Positions 25,848 to 34,046 of a DNA stretch of 64,000 nt are shown here, piece after piece. The position numbers were made by a program, and so were the translations under genes. The stretch comes from an uncultured Prevotellaceae bacterium. GTDB lineage: Bacteria; Bacteroidota; Bacteroidia; Bacteroidales; Bacteroidaceae. Positions within the stretch are counted from its first letter, which is position 1. Each line of letters opens with the position of its first letter. Where the stretch lies: contig OMXX01000011.1 in assembly GCA_900315105.1 (NCBI GenBank), positions 1 to 64,000 on the forward strand, read 5' to 3'. The notes beneath the pieces were generated by a model. The model ran no database searches. It had not been told where the DNA came from and saw only the letters and a list, made by a program, of their open reading frames with translations.

Positions 25848-25908
25848 TTCGTTCATCCTTCGCTATTTGTTCGTTCATCCTTCGATTCTGGAACGAAGAA
25901 CAAGCGAA
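25848..25908. repeat. 11-bp-phased TTCGTT/AACGAA array with orientation flip
   Basis: TTCGTT, TTCGCT, TTCGTT and TTCGAT at 25848, 25859, 25870 and 25881, then the complementary words AACGAA and AGCGAA at 25892 and 25903, all exactly 11 bp apart. Confidence 0.85.
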
Positions 25909-25969
25909 GGAACTGCAATTGCACTACGGCAGATCTACGAAACGAGAACAGAAACAGATATTATTCCTA

Positions 25970-28573
25970 TCATCGTTCTGTCTTTATTTCCTTAAAACCT
26001 TTAAATCGTTCGTCATGCCTATATGCATATCCTGTACCGATAGGAACATACAGAGTACAGTCGGTTAAATCAAAAAACGGATAACCGTTAATTTTTATAT
26101 ATTCAGGATGCTCTTCACGTAAATGTATTTCTGTTAAATTTGCACATCCACAGAATGCCATATCTTCAATAATTGACACACTATCTGGTATTTCAATAGA
26201 AATAAGGGAAGAACAATCACAGAAAGCATTGTCGTGTATCTTCCATGTTGTGTTATGAATTTTACATTTCCTTCTCCCACGAGGACATAATATAAGTTCC
26301 GATAAATCTTTTGAATAAAGAATTCCATCTACTGTTATATAATTTGCATGTGTATCAGGAACTTTTATATTTTCCAATGATTTAAGAACTAATAAACCAG
26401 ACTTAGCCATATCCTGAATGTACATCAAACAATTGGGAATGGAAATGGAAATCATGGATGAACAACCAGTGAACGCTTTTTCCCCAATACTTGTCACACT
26501 ATTCGGAATCTCAATGGTAGTAAGGGATGAACAATTAGAGAAAGCATAAGGCTCAATACATGTCACAGCATTAGGAATCTCGATGGCAGCAAGAGAGGAG
26601 CAACCCGCAAAGGCCTCGTCTCCAATCCTCGTAACGCAATTCGGAATCTTAATACCTTTCAAGGAAGAACAATCTTTGAATATTTCGTCTTCTATACAAG
26701 TCAAATTGTTCGGAAGTGATACAAAAGTAAGAGAAGTACAACCAGTAAACACGCCTGTGTCATATGCACGTCCTACATAGTATCCTATACTTGTCACGCT
26801 GTTCGGTATCTCTATAGAAATTAGGGATATACAGTTAGCGAATGCACCTCTTTCTATTTTTGTCACGCTATTGGGAATCTCAATAGAAGCAAGGGACGAG
26901 CACCCCATAAATGCACACTTTCCTATATTAGTTACACCATACGGAATATTAATAGAGGCAAGAGAAGAACAACCAGAGAATATATAATGCGCAATATCTG
27001 TCATTCTATTTGGAATTCTTATCGAGGTAAGGGACGAGCAACCTCTGAATGCATATACCCAAATGCTTCTCACACTATTCGGAATTTCTATAGAAGTAAG
27101 AGAGGTACAGTTCTCGAAAGCACTACCTCCAATACTTGTCACGCTATTTGGAATCTCTATTGAAACAAGAGAAGAACAACCGCTAAATGTTAGCCGTTCA
27201 ATGCTTGTCACAGTATTTGGAATCTCGATAGAGATAAGGGATGAGCAACCTGAAAAAGCATTTTCTCCTATGATTCTCACACTATTTGGAATTTCTATAG
27301 AGGTAAGAGAAGTACAGCCTGAGAATGCACCTTCTCCTATGCTTGTCACACTATTAGGTATTTCAATTGAGGAAAGGGATGAACAACCAGAAAATACATT
27401 TTCTACAATACTTTTCACACTGTTCGGAATTTCTATAGAGGTAAGAGAAGTACAGCCTGAAAATGCACCTTTTCCTATGCTTGTCACACTATTAGGTATT
27501 TCTATAGAGGCAAGAGAAGTACAGCCAGAAAATGCACCTTTACCTATGCTTGTCACGCTATTAGGTATTTCAACTGAGGAAAGGGATGTACACTCCGAAA
27601 AAGCATTTTCTATAATGTTTCTCACGCTATTAGGAATTTCTATAGAGGTAAGAGAAGTACAGCCAGAAAATGCACCTTTACCTATGCTTGTCACGCTACT
27701 CGGTAATTCAATTGAGGAAAGGAATGTACAACCCGAAAATGCATTTTCAACAATGCTTTTCACACTATTCGGAATCTTACAATTACCTTGTTTTCGTGAA
27801 GGACAACAAATAAGTTTTGTAAGATCCTTGGAATATAAAACACCATCAATTGTTGTGAAATACGGATTAGCTGTCGAAACAAATATATCAATTAAGGAAG
27901 AACAACCATAGAAAACTCCATTCCCTATACTCATCACACTATTCGGAATCTCTACAGAAGTAAGCGAAGAACAACCAGAGAATACCACACTTCCAAGGAT
28001 TATCACGCTATTTGGAATCTCTATAGAAGTAAGGGATGTACAATCATGAAATGCACCATTTCCAATGTTTGTCACACTATTTGGAATCTCTATAGAAGTA
28101 AGGGATGTACAGCCTGAGAATGTATAATCCTCAATGCTTGACACACTGTTCGAAATCACTATCGAGCAAAGAGAAGTACAATCTTCAAATGCCTTACCTC
28201 CAATGTTTGTCACACTATCCGGAATTTCAATGAAGGTCAAGGATGAACAATTCGAAAATGCACTATCTTCGATGTATGTCATGGTATTGGGAATTACAAT
28301 GGTAGTAAGCGAAGAAATGCTCCCATGCCATTCTCCTGATCGTTTTTCTACCACTTTATCGTTATTAAATTTCCAACGTGGAATCCTTTGACCAGGCGGG
28401 ACCCAAGTTATCAAATTCGAATGGCCAACAGGAACAGCATCCCACACTTCTGCGAATGCAAATTTCCCAATGCTTGTCACTCCATCAGGTATCACGACAT
28501 TTTTAACATTCATATCACAACCAACAACTTTCTTGCCATTTTCATTAAATTCTAAGTATGAATAATCTTCCAT
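25970..28573 (-). CDS. BspA-like leucine-rich-repeat protein without signal peptide
   Basis: 867 residues made of about 30 LRR_5 repeats of 23 residues, consensus IEIPNSVTSIGKGAFSGCTSLTS, with short breaks. BspA-family proteins of oral and gut Bacteroidota bind host proteins when secreted. This one starts MEDYSYLEFNENGKKVV with no signal peptide, no lipobox and no C-terminal type IX sorting domain, so it is predicted cytoplasmic, or its leader has been lost. The C-terminal end (EIHLREEHPEYIKINGYPFF...LYVPIGTGYAYRHDERFKGFKEI) is the usual BspA closing unit. The near-identical 69-bp DNA repeats favour copy-number change by recombination. Antisense open frames here follow from the repeats. Confidence 0.92.
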   Translation of the reverse strand: MEDYSYLEFNENGKKVVGCDMNVKNVVIPDGVTSIGKFAFAEVWDAVPVGHSNLITWVPPGQRIPRWKFNNDKVVEKRSGEWHGSISSLTTIVIPNTMTYIEDSAFSNCSSLTFIEIPDSVTNIGGKAFEDCTSLCSIVISNSVSSIEDYTFSGCTSLTSIEIPNSVTNIGNGAFHDCTSLTSIEIPNSVIILGSVVFSGCSSLTSVEIPNSVMSIGNGVFYGCSSLIDIFVSTANPYFTTIDGVLYSKDLTKLICCPSRKQGNCKIPNSVKSIVENAFSGCTFLSSIELPSSVTSIGKGAFSGCTSLTSIEIPNSVRNIIENAFSECTSLSSVEIPNSVTSIGKGAFSGCTSLASIEIPNSVTSIGKGAFSGCTSLTSIEIPNSVKSIVENVFSGCSSLSSIEIPNSVTSIGEGAFSGCTSLTSIEIPNSVRIIGENAFSGCSSLISIEIPNTVTSIERLTFSGCSSLVSIEIPNSVTSIGGSAFENCTSLTSIEIPNSVRSIWVYAFRGCSSLTSIRIPNRMTDIAHYIFSGCSSLASINIPYGVTNIGKCAFMGCSSLASIEIPNSVTKIERGAFANCISLISIEIPNSVTSIGYYVGRAYDTGVFTGCTSLTFVSLPNNLTCIEDEIFKDCSSLKGIKIPNCVTRIGDEAFAGCSSLAAIEIPNAVTCIEPYAFSNCSSLTTIEIPNSVTSIGEKAFTGCSSMISISIPNCLMYIQDMAKSGLLVLKSLENIKVPDTHANYITVDGILYSKDLSELILCPRGRRKCKIHNTTWKIHDNAFCDCSSLISIEIPDSVSIIEDMAFCGCANLTEIHLREEHPEYIKINGYPFFDLTDCTLYVPIGTGYAYRHDERFKGFKEIKTER

Positions 28574-28714
28574 ATTGTTTGTGGTATTAATTGTATATCA
28601 AGATTTTAGTGTATTTACTTTAAAGTAAGAATAAAGGTATCACAACAATATCCTTTATTCCTACTTTTTTTATATAAAGAGGACAAAAGATCATCAAAGA
28701 TGATGGATAAACGA

Positions 28715-29869
28715 TTAATAGTTAATCCACTTCTTCAAATCCACCTTTCCTTCAAACTTTTCAGCCTTGCGAATGCCTGCTGTATTGACAGGTTTCTCAA
28801 AGAGGAAACGGTTGATGAAGGCAAGAACCTCCGGAAATTGCTCTTCTGGCAACTGACAATGTGGATGATTTCCGTTTATAGAATAACCCATACGGTCAGC
28901 AATACCGAAACGCTCCCATACCCTCATAGCGGCATTTACAGATACGTAGCCAGACTCATCGGCAAGCCATTTGTAGTCGGTGTTACCAAGCATAAGGAAA
29001 GCACGAGGACATACGAGGGCGCATAACTCATGATGGTCGTATGGCAACTGATAGACGCTATCGCCATGAAACTGCTCCTTGAGGCTATGTTTGAACCAAT
29101 GATAGTCGGTTCTGTCAAGGTCCTCAACACCATCTATGGTATGCGATACACGCCAAGCGGCAGCACCACCACCTCCTGGCTCCTGTGCTATGGTAAGAGC
29201 TACACGAGGGTCGAAGGCACCACAGAAGAGTGCCATCTTACCGGCATACGAACATCCCGTTACACCTATATGCTTTGTGTCAATCTTTGTAACCTCTGGG
29301 CCGAGAATCTCCAAGCCGTCAATGATACGCTGAAATCCCCATGCCCACATGCTATATGCTCCATTATCAATGAGTTCGGGATAGAGACGCACAAAACCAT
29401 AGTTGGTTCGGCAGGTATCGCCACGGAACTGTGAATAGCCATTGACCTGACGCTCATTATAATTCATACGGGCAAGCGGAAGAGGATTGAGCAGGGTATC
29501 AGGAAGGGATATACGACTACTGCCTATCAGCAAAGGATAAGGCGCAGCACCCGTCTTTGGGTACTTGATATGTGAAGAGAGCGTGAGCGATTCCTTACCA
29601 ACGGTAATGGTGACGAAGAGGGTGTCGTTATCCATGCGAGCCTTGATCTGGTCACGCTTCACCTCTGGAATAATGCCAATCTCATGCTGTTGGATAAGAC
29701 TTGAGATTTCGTTACGACGCTCGTTCCATTCGGTGAGATTACTTACCTCGCCACTTTTCTTTTCCCATTTAAGAGGATTTGGAAGACTATGAGATTCTGT
29801 GGTTTGGGCACAACTTACAGTTGGCATTACAATAGCCAATGTTGCTAGGAGTAATAGAATACGGTTCAT
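28715..29869 (-). CDS. CE15-like glucuronoyl esterase, exported lipoprotein
   Basis: 384 residues; leader MNRILLLLATLAIVMPTVSC with lipobox Cys20. An alpha/beta-hydrolase with the CE15 layout: nucleophile Ser207 in GCSYAGK, Glu230 in AQEPGGGGAAAWR and His337 in GNHPHCQLP. CE15 enzymes cut ester links between lignin and glucuronoxylan in plant walls. The usual nucleophile motif is G-C-S-R-x-G-K, with the Arg shaping the oxyanion site; here it is Tyr208, so substrate or rate may differ. It fits the plant-wall theme of nearby genes. Confidence 0.85.
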   Translation of the reverse strand: MNRILLLLATLAIVMPTVSCAQTTESHSLPNPLKWEKKSGEVSNLTEWNERRNEISSLIQQHEIGIIPEVKRDQIKARMDNDTLFVTITVGKESLTLSSHIKYPKTGAAPYPLLIGSSRISLPDTLLNPLPLARMNYNERQVNGYSQFRGDTCRTNYGFVRLYPELIDNGAYSMWAWGFQRIIDGLEILGPEVTKIDTKHIGVTGCSYAGKMALFCGAFDPRVALTIAQEPGGGGAAAWRVSHTIDGVEDLDRTDYHWFKHSLKEQFHGDSVYQLPYDHHELCALVCPRAFLMLGNTDYKWLADESGYVSVNAAMRVWERFGIADRMGYSINGNHPHCQLPEEQFPEVLAFINRFLFEKPVNTAGIRKAEKFEGKVDLKKWINY

Positions 29870-29996
29870 TTACGTCAATTGAAAATTAAAGATAGAAAAT
29901 TCATTATCGAGTGTAAAATTACAACAAAATTCTGAAACTGAGAAGATTTTTAGACGATTTATTGCAAAAAATTCTTTCAAGTCCAGAAAATACGCT

Positions 29997-30005
29997 ATAT
30001 TTGCA
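29997..30005 (+). promoter_or_regulatory. TATATTTGC promoter box for the Gfo/Idh gene
   Basis: TATATTTGC matches the Bacteroidota -7 box. It lies 110 bp before the ATG at 30116, in the divergent gap with the CE15-like gene. Confidence 0.5.
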
Positions 30006-30115
30006 TCATCTACTGATCTATTCCTTATAAAATCATCCCAGAAACAGGAAAGAGATACAGAGTTTTTTCGGAAAAAATTATTATAACAAGGATCAAAAAA
30101 AATTAAAACATCATT

Positions 30116-31087
30116 ATGAAAATCGGAATTATAGGTGCAGGATGGATTGCAGAGAAGATGGCATTATCACTTCAAGCAAAGCCTCAGGATTGCGAGGTTT
30201 ACGCAATAGCATCACGCAGCATTGAAAAAGCAAGGGATTTCGCACAAAAGTGGTCAATATCTAAGGCATACGGTTCGTATGAGGAACTTGTGAGTGACAA
30301 TAATGTGGATCTAATCTACATCGCAACTCCTCATTCACATCACTATGAGCATACACGCCTTGCCTTGGAGCATGGAAAGCCTTGTCTGGTGGAAAAGGCT
30401 TTTACGGCAAATGCACGTGAGGCAGAGGAACTTCTTGCTCTTGCAAAGCAGAAGGACCTATTCATCACAGAAGCTATATGGACACGTTATATGCCTCTTT
30501 CGCATAAGGTTACGGAGATAATGCAGAGTGGCATTATCGGAGAACCAAGAATCCTGACAGCCACGCTCTGCTATATGATGGAGCACAAGGAAAGGATTGT
30601 AAGACCAGAACTCTGTGGCGGTGCCCTACTCGACCTTGGAGTTTATTGTCTGAACTTCGCAAGGATGTATTTCGGTACAGACATTAAGCGCACAGTTACG
30701 AATGTGCATATCGGTCCTACGGGAATGGATATGCATGAATGCATCTCCCTATCATACGCTGATGGTAAGATGGCAAATCTGCAATCAGGTGCTTTATGTC
30801 TTAATGACAGACAAGGTATTATAAGCGGTGTGGATGGTTATATCCGTGTTGATAACGTGAACTGTCCAGAACTTGTTGAGGTGTATCGCAATTATGAACT
30901 CGTAGCAACATACAAAAAGCCAGAGGATATGGTTACCGGTTATGAGTATCAGGTGTTTGAGTGCAAGCGTTGTATAGAGCAAGGATTGCTTGAATCCCCA
31001 ATGATGCCTCATGAGGAAACCCTTTCTATCATGAAACAGATGGATGAGTTGAGAAAGGAATGGGGAGTGAGGTATCCGATGGATTAA
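30116..31087 (+). CDS. Gfo/Idh/MocA-family oxidoreductase
   Basis: 323 residues. N-terminal Rossmann fold with GIIGAGWIAEKM for NAD(P), then IYIATPHSHHYEHTRLALEHGKPCLVEKAF, where the usual E-K-P is E-K-A. The C-terminal alpha/beta domain has LCGGALLDLGVYCLNFARMYFG. It resembles the dihydrodiol-dehydrogenase-like branch, which oxidises or reduces sugars and sugar acids. The substrate cannot be read from sequence. Transcribed alone, divergent from the CE15-like gene. Confidence 0.88.
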   Translation: MKIGIIGAGWIAEKMALSLQAKPQDCEVYAIASRSIEKARDFAQKWSISKAYGSYEELVSDNNVDLIYIATPHSHHYEHTRLALEHGKPCLVEKAFTANAREAEELLALAKQKDLFITEAIWTRYMPLSHKVTEIMQSGIIGEPRILTATLCYMMEHKERIVRPELCGGALLDLGVYCLNFARMYFGTDIKRTVTNVHIGPTGMDMHECISLSYADGKMANLQSGALCLNDRQGIISGVDGYIRVDNVNCPELVEVYRNYELVATYKKPEDMVTGYEYQVFECKRCIEQGLLESPMMPHEETLSIMKQMDELRKEWGVRYPMD

Positions 31088-31263
31088 GACCTAACCAAGC
31101 CTTCCCCAAGGGAAGGATGTTTTATAGTAAAAAACGCTCAAATGAGTTCCTCCATGATTAGAAAGACTAACTACTCCCCCTTGAGGGGGTAAGGGGGGAG
31201 GAGCCCTGACACATACTCGGAGATACTCAATCTCCGACTTCCTTTGGGGAGGGACTGGGTAGG
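31088..31263. repeat. Composite palindromic repeat between convergent genes
   Basis: The outer ends, GACCTAACCAAG near 31087 and the complement CTGGGTAGGTC ending at 31265, are inverted copies. Inside are CCTTCCC-CAA-GGGAAGG (31102-31118), CTCCCCCTTGAGGGGG and TCGGAGATACTCAATCTCCGA. It belongs with the GC-rich interspersed repeats and probably stops transcription from both sides. Confidence 0.7.
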
Positions 31264-31788
31264 TCAAATATACTCATAACTATTCCCCACGATCTTCAGG
31301 TATCTCTCGAAATCCTCTCGACGGATAACGACAGTACCCCGACAGTCATTAGGATGAAAACTGAGTGTCTCAGCATCCTTGAGACAAGCATCAAGGAAAA
31401 GATGAACATGATGCTCAGTATCATTGATAAGTCCGAATGGAGATACACTTCCAGGTTCAAGACCGAGATATTTCATCATACGCTCAGGAGAAGCAAAGCT
31501 AAGTTTGCCACAAGAAGGCAATCCTTGTGCCTGAAGCGTAGCCTTTAAACGAGCCTCAAGGTCGTGAATGTCAAAATCATGGTCGCAATGGTAGCAGATG
31601 AGATAATGCTTGTTTCCCTTATGGTTGCGCATGAAGATATTCTTGCAATGTACACTACCATCATCCTTCCACCAACGCTTTGCCTCCTCTATGGTTTTGC
31701 CTTCTGGATGGTTATAACACTCAAAAGGAATATCGTGCTCCCGAAGATACGAGAGCACGATTTCTTGTCTTGGATATTCTGATGTCAT
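31264..31788 (-). CDS. PrdX-like YbaK/aminoacyl-tRNA deacylase
   Basis: 174 residues from ATG 31788; an upstream in-frame ATG at 31839 overlaps the neighbouring gene and adds no family sequence. The YbaK/ProX fold is shown by IPFECYNHPEGKTIEEAKRWWKDDGSVHCKNIFMRN, KHYLICYHCDHDFDIHDLEARL, KLSFASPERMMKYLGLEPGSVSPFGL and HVHLFLD. Such trans-editing proteins clear mischarged Ala- or Cys-tRNA(Pro). It starts about 5 bp after the DUF5362 stop, so the two are probably co-transcribed. The family call is good; the exact tRNA substrate is inferred. Confidence 0.85.
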   Translation of the reverse strand: MTSEYPRQEIVLSYLREHDIPFECYNHPEGKTIEEAKRWWKDDGSVHCKNIFMRNHKGNKHYLICYHCDHDFDIHDLEARLKATLQAQGLPSCGKLSFASPERMMKYLGLEPGSVSPFGLINDTEHHVHLFLDACLKDAETLSFHPNDCRGTVVIRREDFERYLKIVGNSYEYI

Positions 31789-31792
31789 TTTA

Positions 31793-32263
31793 TTAGAACT
31801 GAGAATTGTATGAATTGTATGCAGAAAAACCTGATGCAAATCCTACGATAAAGAGGATGAAGAGAGCAACCAAATAGATTACAATAAAGGTAATGGCAAC
31901 AATACCCATAAACTTCAATAGTTTTCTAAGATTATCAGAAGCTGCCTCGAGGTCTTCCTGAGAGTCATATTGGAAAGCATCTTTTACATTACGGATACCA
32001 GCAAAACAAAGTTTTATTGGATAGATGTAAATAAGAGCTATCAGTATATAGAACAATCCCATTATTCCCATAGTTGCAGGTGAACTTGATGCTGTTATTG
32101 AAGACATAGCAAAAACCAAAACACCACACAAGATCATCAGAACAACACCAATACACATAAGGATAGTCAGGAACTTTGCCCATTTCATTCCTGATGTGAT
32201 GTTTTCTTTGATAACGTCAGATACCTTTAACTCGTTAGAGTTTTTTTCTTCTAAATTCTCCAT
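31793..32263 (-). CDS. DUF5362-family membrane protein
   Basis: 156 residues. Three or four membrane helices: WAKFLTILMCIGVVLMILCGVLVFAM, MGIMGLFYILIALIYIYPIKLCF and FMGIVAITFIVIYLVALFILFIVGF. A polar stretch AFQYDSQEDLEAASDNLRKLLK lies before the last helix. This is the DUF5362 pattern common in Bacteroidota, function unknown. It lies between the carboxylesterase and PrdX-like genes on the same strand with short gaps. Confidence 0.8.
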   Translation of the reverse strand: MENLEEKNSNELKVSDVIKENITSGMKWAKFLTILMCIGVVLMILCGVLVFAMSSITASSSPATMGIMGLFYILIALIYIYPIKLCFAGIRNVKDAFQYDSQEDLEAASDNLRKLLKFMGIVAITFIVIYLVALFILFIVGFASGFSAYNSYNSQF

Positions 32264-32291
32264 GTTTTTACAGATAAATAATTAAACAATA

Positions 32292-33857
32292 CTATTTTTT
32301 TGCTTGTTTTGCCCTAAATTCCTTGAGCTGTTGGAAACAGCAGTCATCAATGATTTCCTCAAGCTTACGATCTGGATTATGACGCAGATAGCAGTTATAG
32401 TCGAAAATCATCATCTCACCATTCTCTGCATTGTAAGGTTTCCAAGATGGAAGTCCTTCGGCATTAGGATTGCCTGTATGGGCGAAATTTGACCATACGG
32501 TACTCATTATATCTGCAAGTTTTTGGTCATCAGCCGTTGGATTAGGAAGATCGTTGCCAGCACGATGCAAAGTGTTGAAGACAAACTTCAACTCATGTCC
32601 GTGAACAGAGCCCTGATGAACAGGAGACTTCCAAGTGAACATATACATATAGGTAGGGGCAGGACGATTGGCTGAAATATAGTCGGCTGTGATGATTGTC
32701 TTTGGACGGAAGAGGCGGTCGGCAGAGAGCAGATCGTTTGGAGAGTGCTTTGGCCAAGCCTCGTCAAATGCCTTGATATACTCATCTGTACGATTGCCGA
32801 AGACAGGCAGTAGTTGCTGACGAGCCTCTTCCAAAGTCACAGGCTTATCGTATGTAAGGCGCTGGAGCTCATTAAATGTTGTACCGATAAGAATTGGCTT
32901 ACTGTCTGAAAATGACGAAAATCCTGGTTGGAAAGGCTGTTGCATGAGAATCTCTCCATCAGGTGAAGGACCGAATCCCCACATCATAGGAGTACCAGGC
33001 TTACGTGTGCCGATGCTCTTGCCCATAGCACGCTGTCCAGCTGCATAAAGATCCTTGTAAGGCACTTCATTTATCTTCTCTATGTTCTCATTTGAAATAC
33101 CGAGTTCTGCAAGTACTGCCTTGCCCAGAGATTCACTCATTTCCTTGGTGTTCACGTTGAGGATTGTTCCACTAAGGATTATAGCTTTATGGAAGAGATC
33201 CTTAGCATCAGGCATACATAAGAGCGTACCGACCTTGCCACCGCCACCAGACTCACCGAATACCGTGACATTGTTAGGATCACCGCCAAACTGTGCAATG
33301 TTATTGCGAATCCACTTCAAGGCAGCAACAACGTCCATCATTCCGACATTGCCAGAATACTTGTACTTTGGCGAACATGCAGAGAGGTCGAGGAAACCGA
33401 GGATATTCAAACGATGATTTATGCTGACGCAGACAACATCCTTCTGTGCGAGTTTCATGCCAGGATCCCATTCTGACGTGCCAGAATCAAACCCACCACC
33501 ATGAAGCCATAGCATAACAGGTTTCTTTGCCTTGCAATCGGTTGTCCATACATTCACTACGCAACAATCTTCGGACATTTCGTCCTTAGACATCTCACGT
33601 CCCATTGGCTGCATAGTCATAGGTCCCCAATGGTCGCATATCCTCACCGTATCCCATTTGTCAACAGGCATAGGCGGCATGAAACGTTCTACCTTGGCGT
33701 ATGGAATACCGAGGAAACCGATAGAACCCTCATGGTTGAATCCCTGCACAAGACCGGACTCAATACGAACTACATTCTCTTTTCCCGCATTTTGTGCAAA
33801 GCAAATACTCGCACACAATAACAGAATAGATACTGAAAAAATCTTTTTACAATACAT
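32292..33857 (-). CDS. Type-B carboxylesterase, exported
   Basis: 521 residues with a signal peptide (MYCKKIFSVSILLLCASICFA). Alpha/beta-hydrolase of the carboxylesterase/cholinesterase family: oxyanion loop VMLWLHGGGFDSGTSE, nucleophile Ser in FGESGGGGKVG (usual GESAGA), acid Glu in IGTTFNELQ and catalytic His in SVHGHELKFVF. It probably removes acyl groups from plant polysaccharides in the periplasm. Bacteroidota often carry such enzymes near glycoside hydrolases; here the GH43-GH28 gene is divergent. The promoter is a TAACTTTGC box at 33889-33897 on the minus strand. Confidence 0.92.
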   Translation of the reverse strand: MYCKKIFSVSILLLCASICFAQNAGKENVVRIESGLVQGFNHEGSIGFLGIPYAKVERFMPPMPVDKWDTVRICDHWGPMTMQPMGREMSKDEMSEDCCVVNVWTTDCKAKKPVMLWLHGGGFDSGTSEWDPGMKLAQKDVVCVSINHRLNILGFLDLSACSPKYKYSGNVGMMDVVAALKWIRNNIAQFGGDPNNVTVFGESGGGGKVGTLLCMPDAKDLFHKAIILSGTILNVNTKEMSESLGKAVLAELGISNENIEKINEVPYKDLYAAGQRAMGKSIGTRKPGTPMMWGFGPSPDGEILMQQPFQPGFSSFSDSKPILIGTTFNELQRLTYDKPVTLEEARQQLLPVFGNRTDEYIKAFDEAWPKHSPNDLLSADRLFRPKTIITADYISANRPAPTYMYMFTWKSPVHQGSVHGHELKFVFNTLHRAGNDLPNPTADDQKLADIMSTVWSNFAHTGNPNAEGLPSWKPYNAENGEMMIFDYNCYLRHNPDRKLEEIIDDCCFQQLKEFRAKQAKK

Positions 33858-33888
33858 CTTTATTAATAGGTTTGTTATATAGTTTTGC

Positions 33889-33897
33889 GCAAAGTTA
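33889..33897 (-). promoter_or_regulatory. TAACTTTGC promoter box for the carboxylesterase
   Basis: Minus-strand box 32 bp before the ATG at 33857, in the divergent gap with the GH43-GH28 gene. On the plus strand, TATTTTTGT at 33992-34000 is a weaker candidate for that gene. Confidence 0.55.
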
Positions 33898-34046
33898 AGA
33901 AAAAAAACGTAATAACCCCACTTTTTTTATGCAAATGGATGTTTTTTTGCATTTTTTTCCAAAAAAATTAGGTCATACGGATATTTATTCTTATTTTTGT
34001 GGCAAAATATCATACCAAAAACACCAAACGAAAAAACAATACCATT

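Noticed and set aside
27063..27911. Long plus-strand open frame (282 codons) within the BspA-like gene
   Set aside because: It is the complement of the 69-bp LRR repeats; its own repeat pattern follows from the sense strand and it has no start signal or family.
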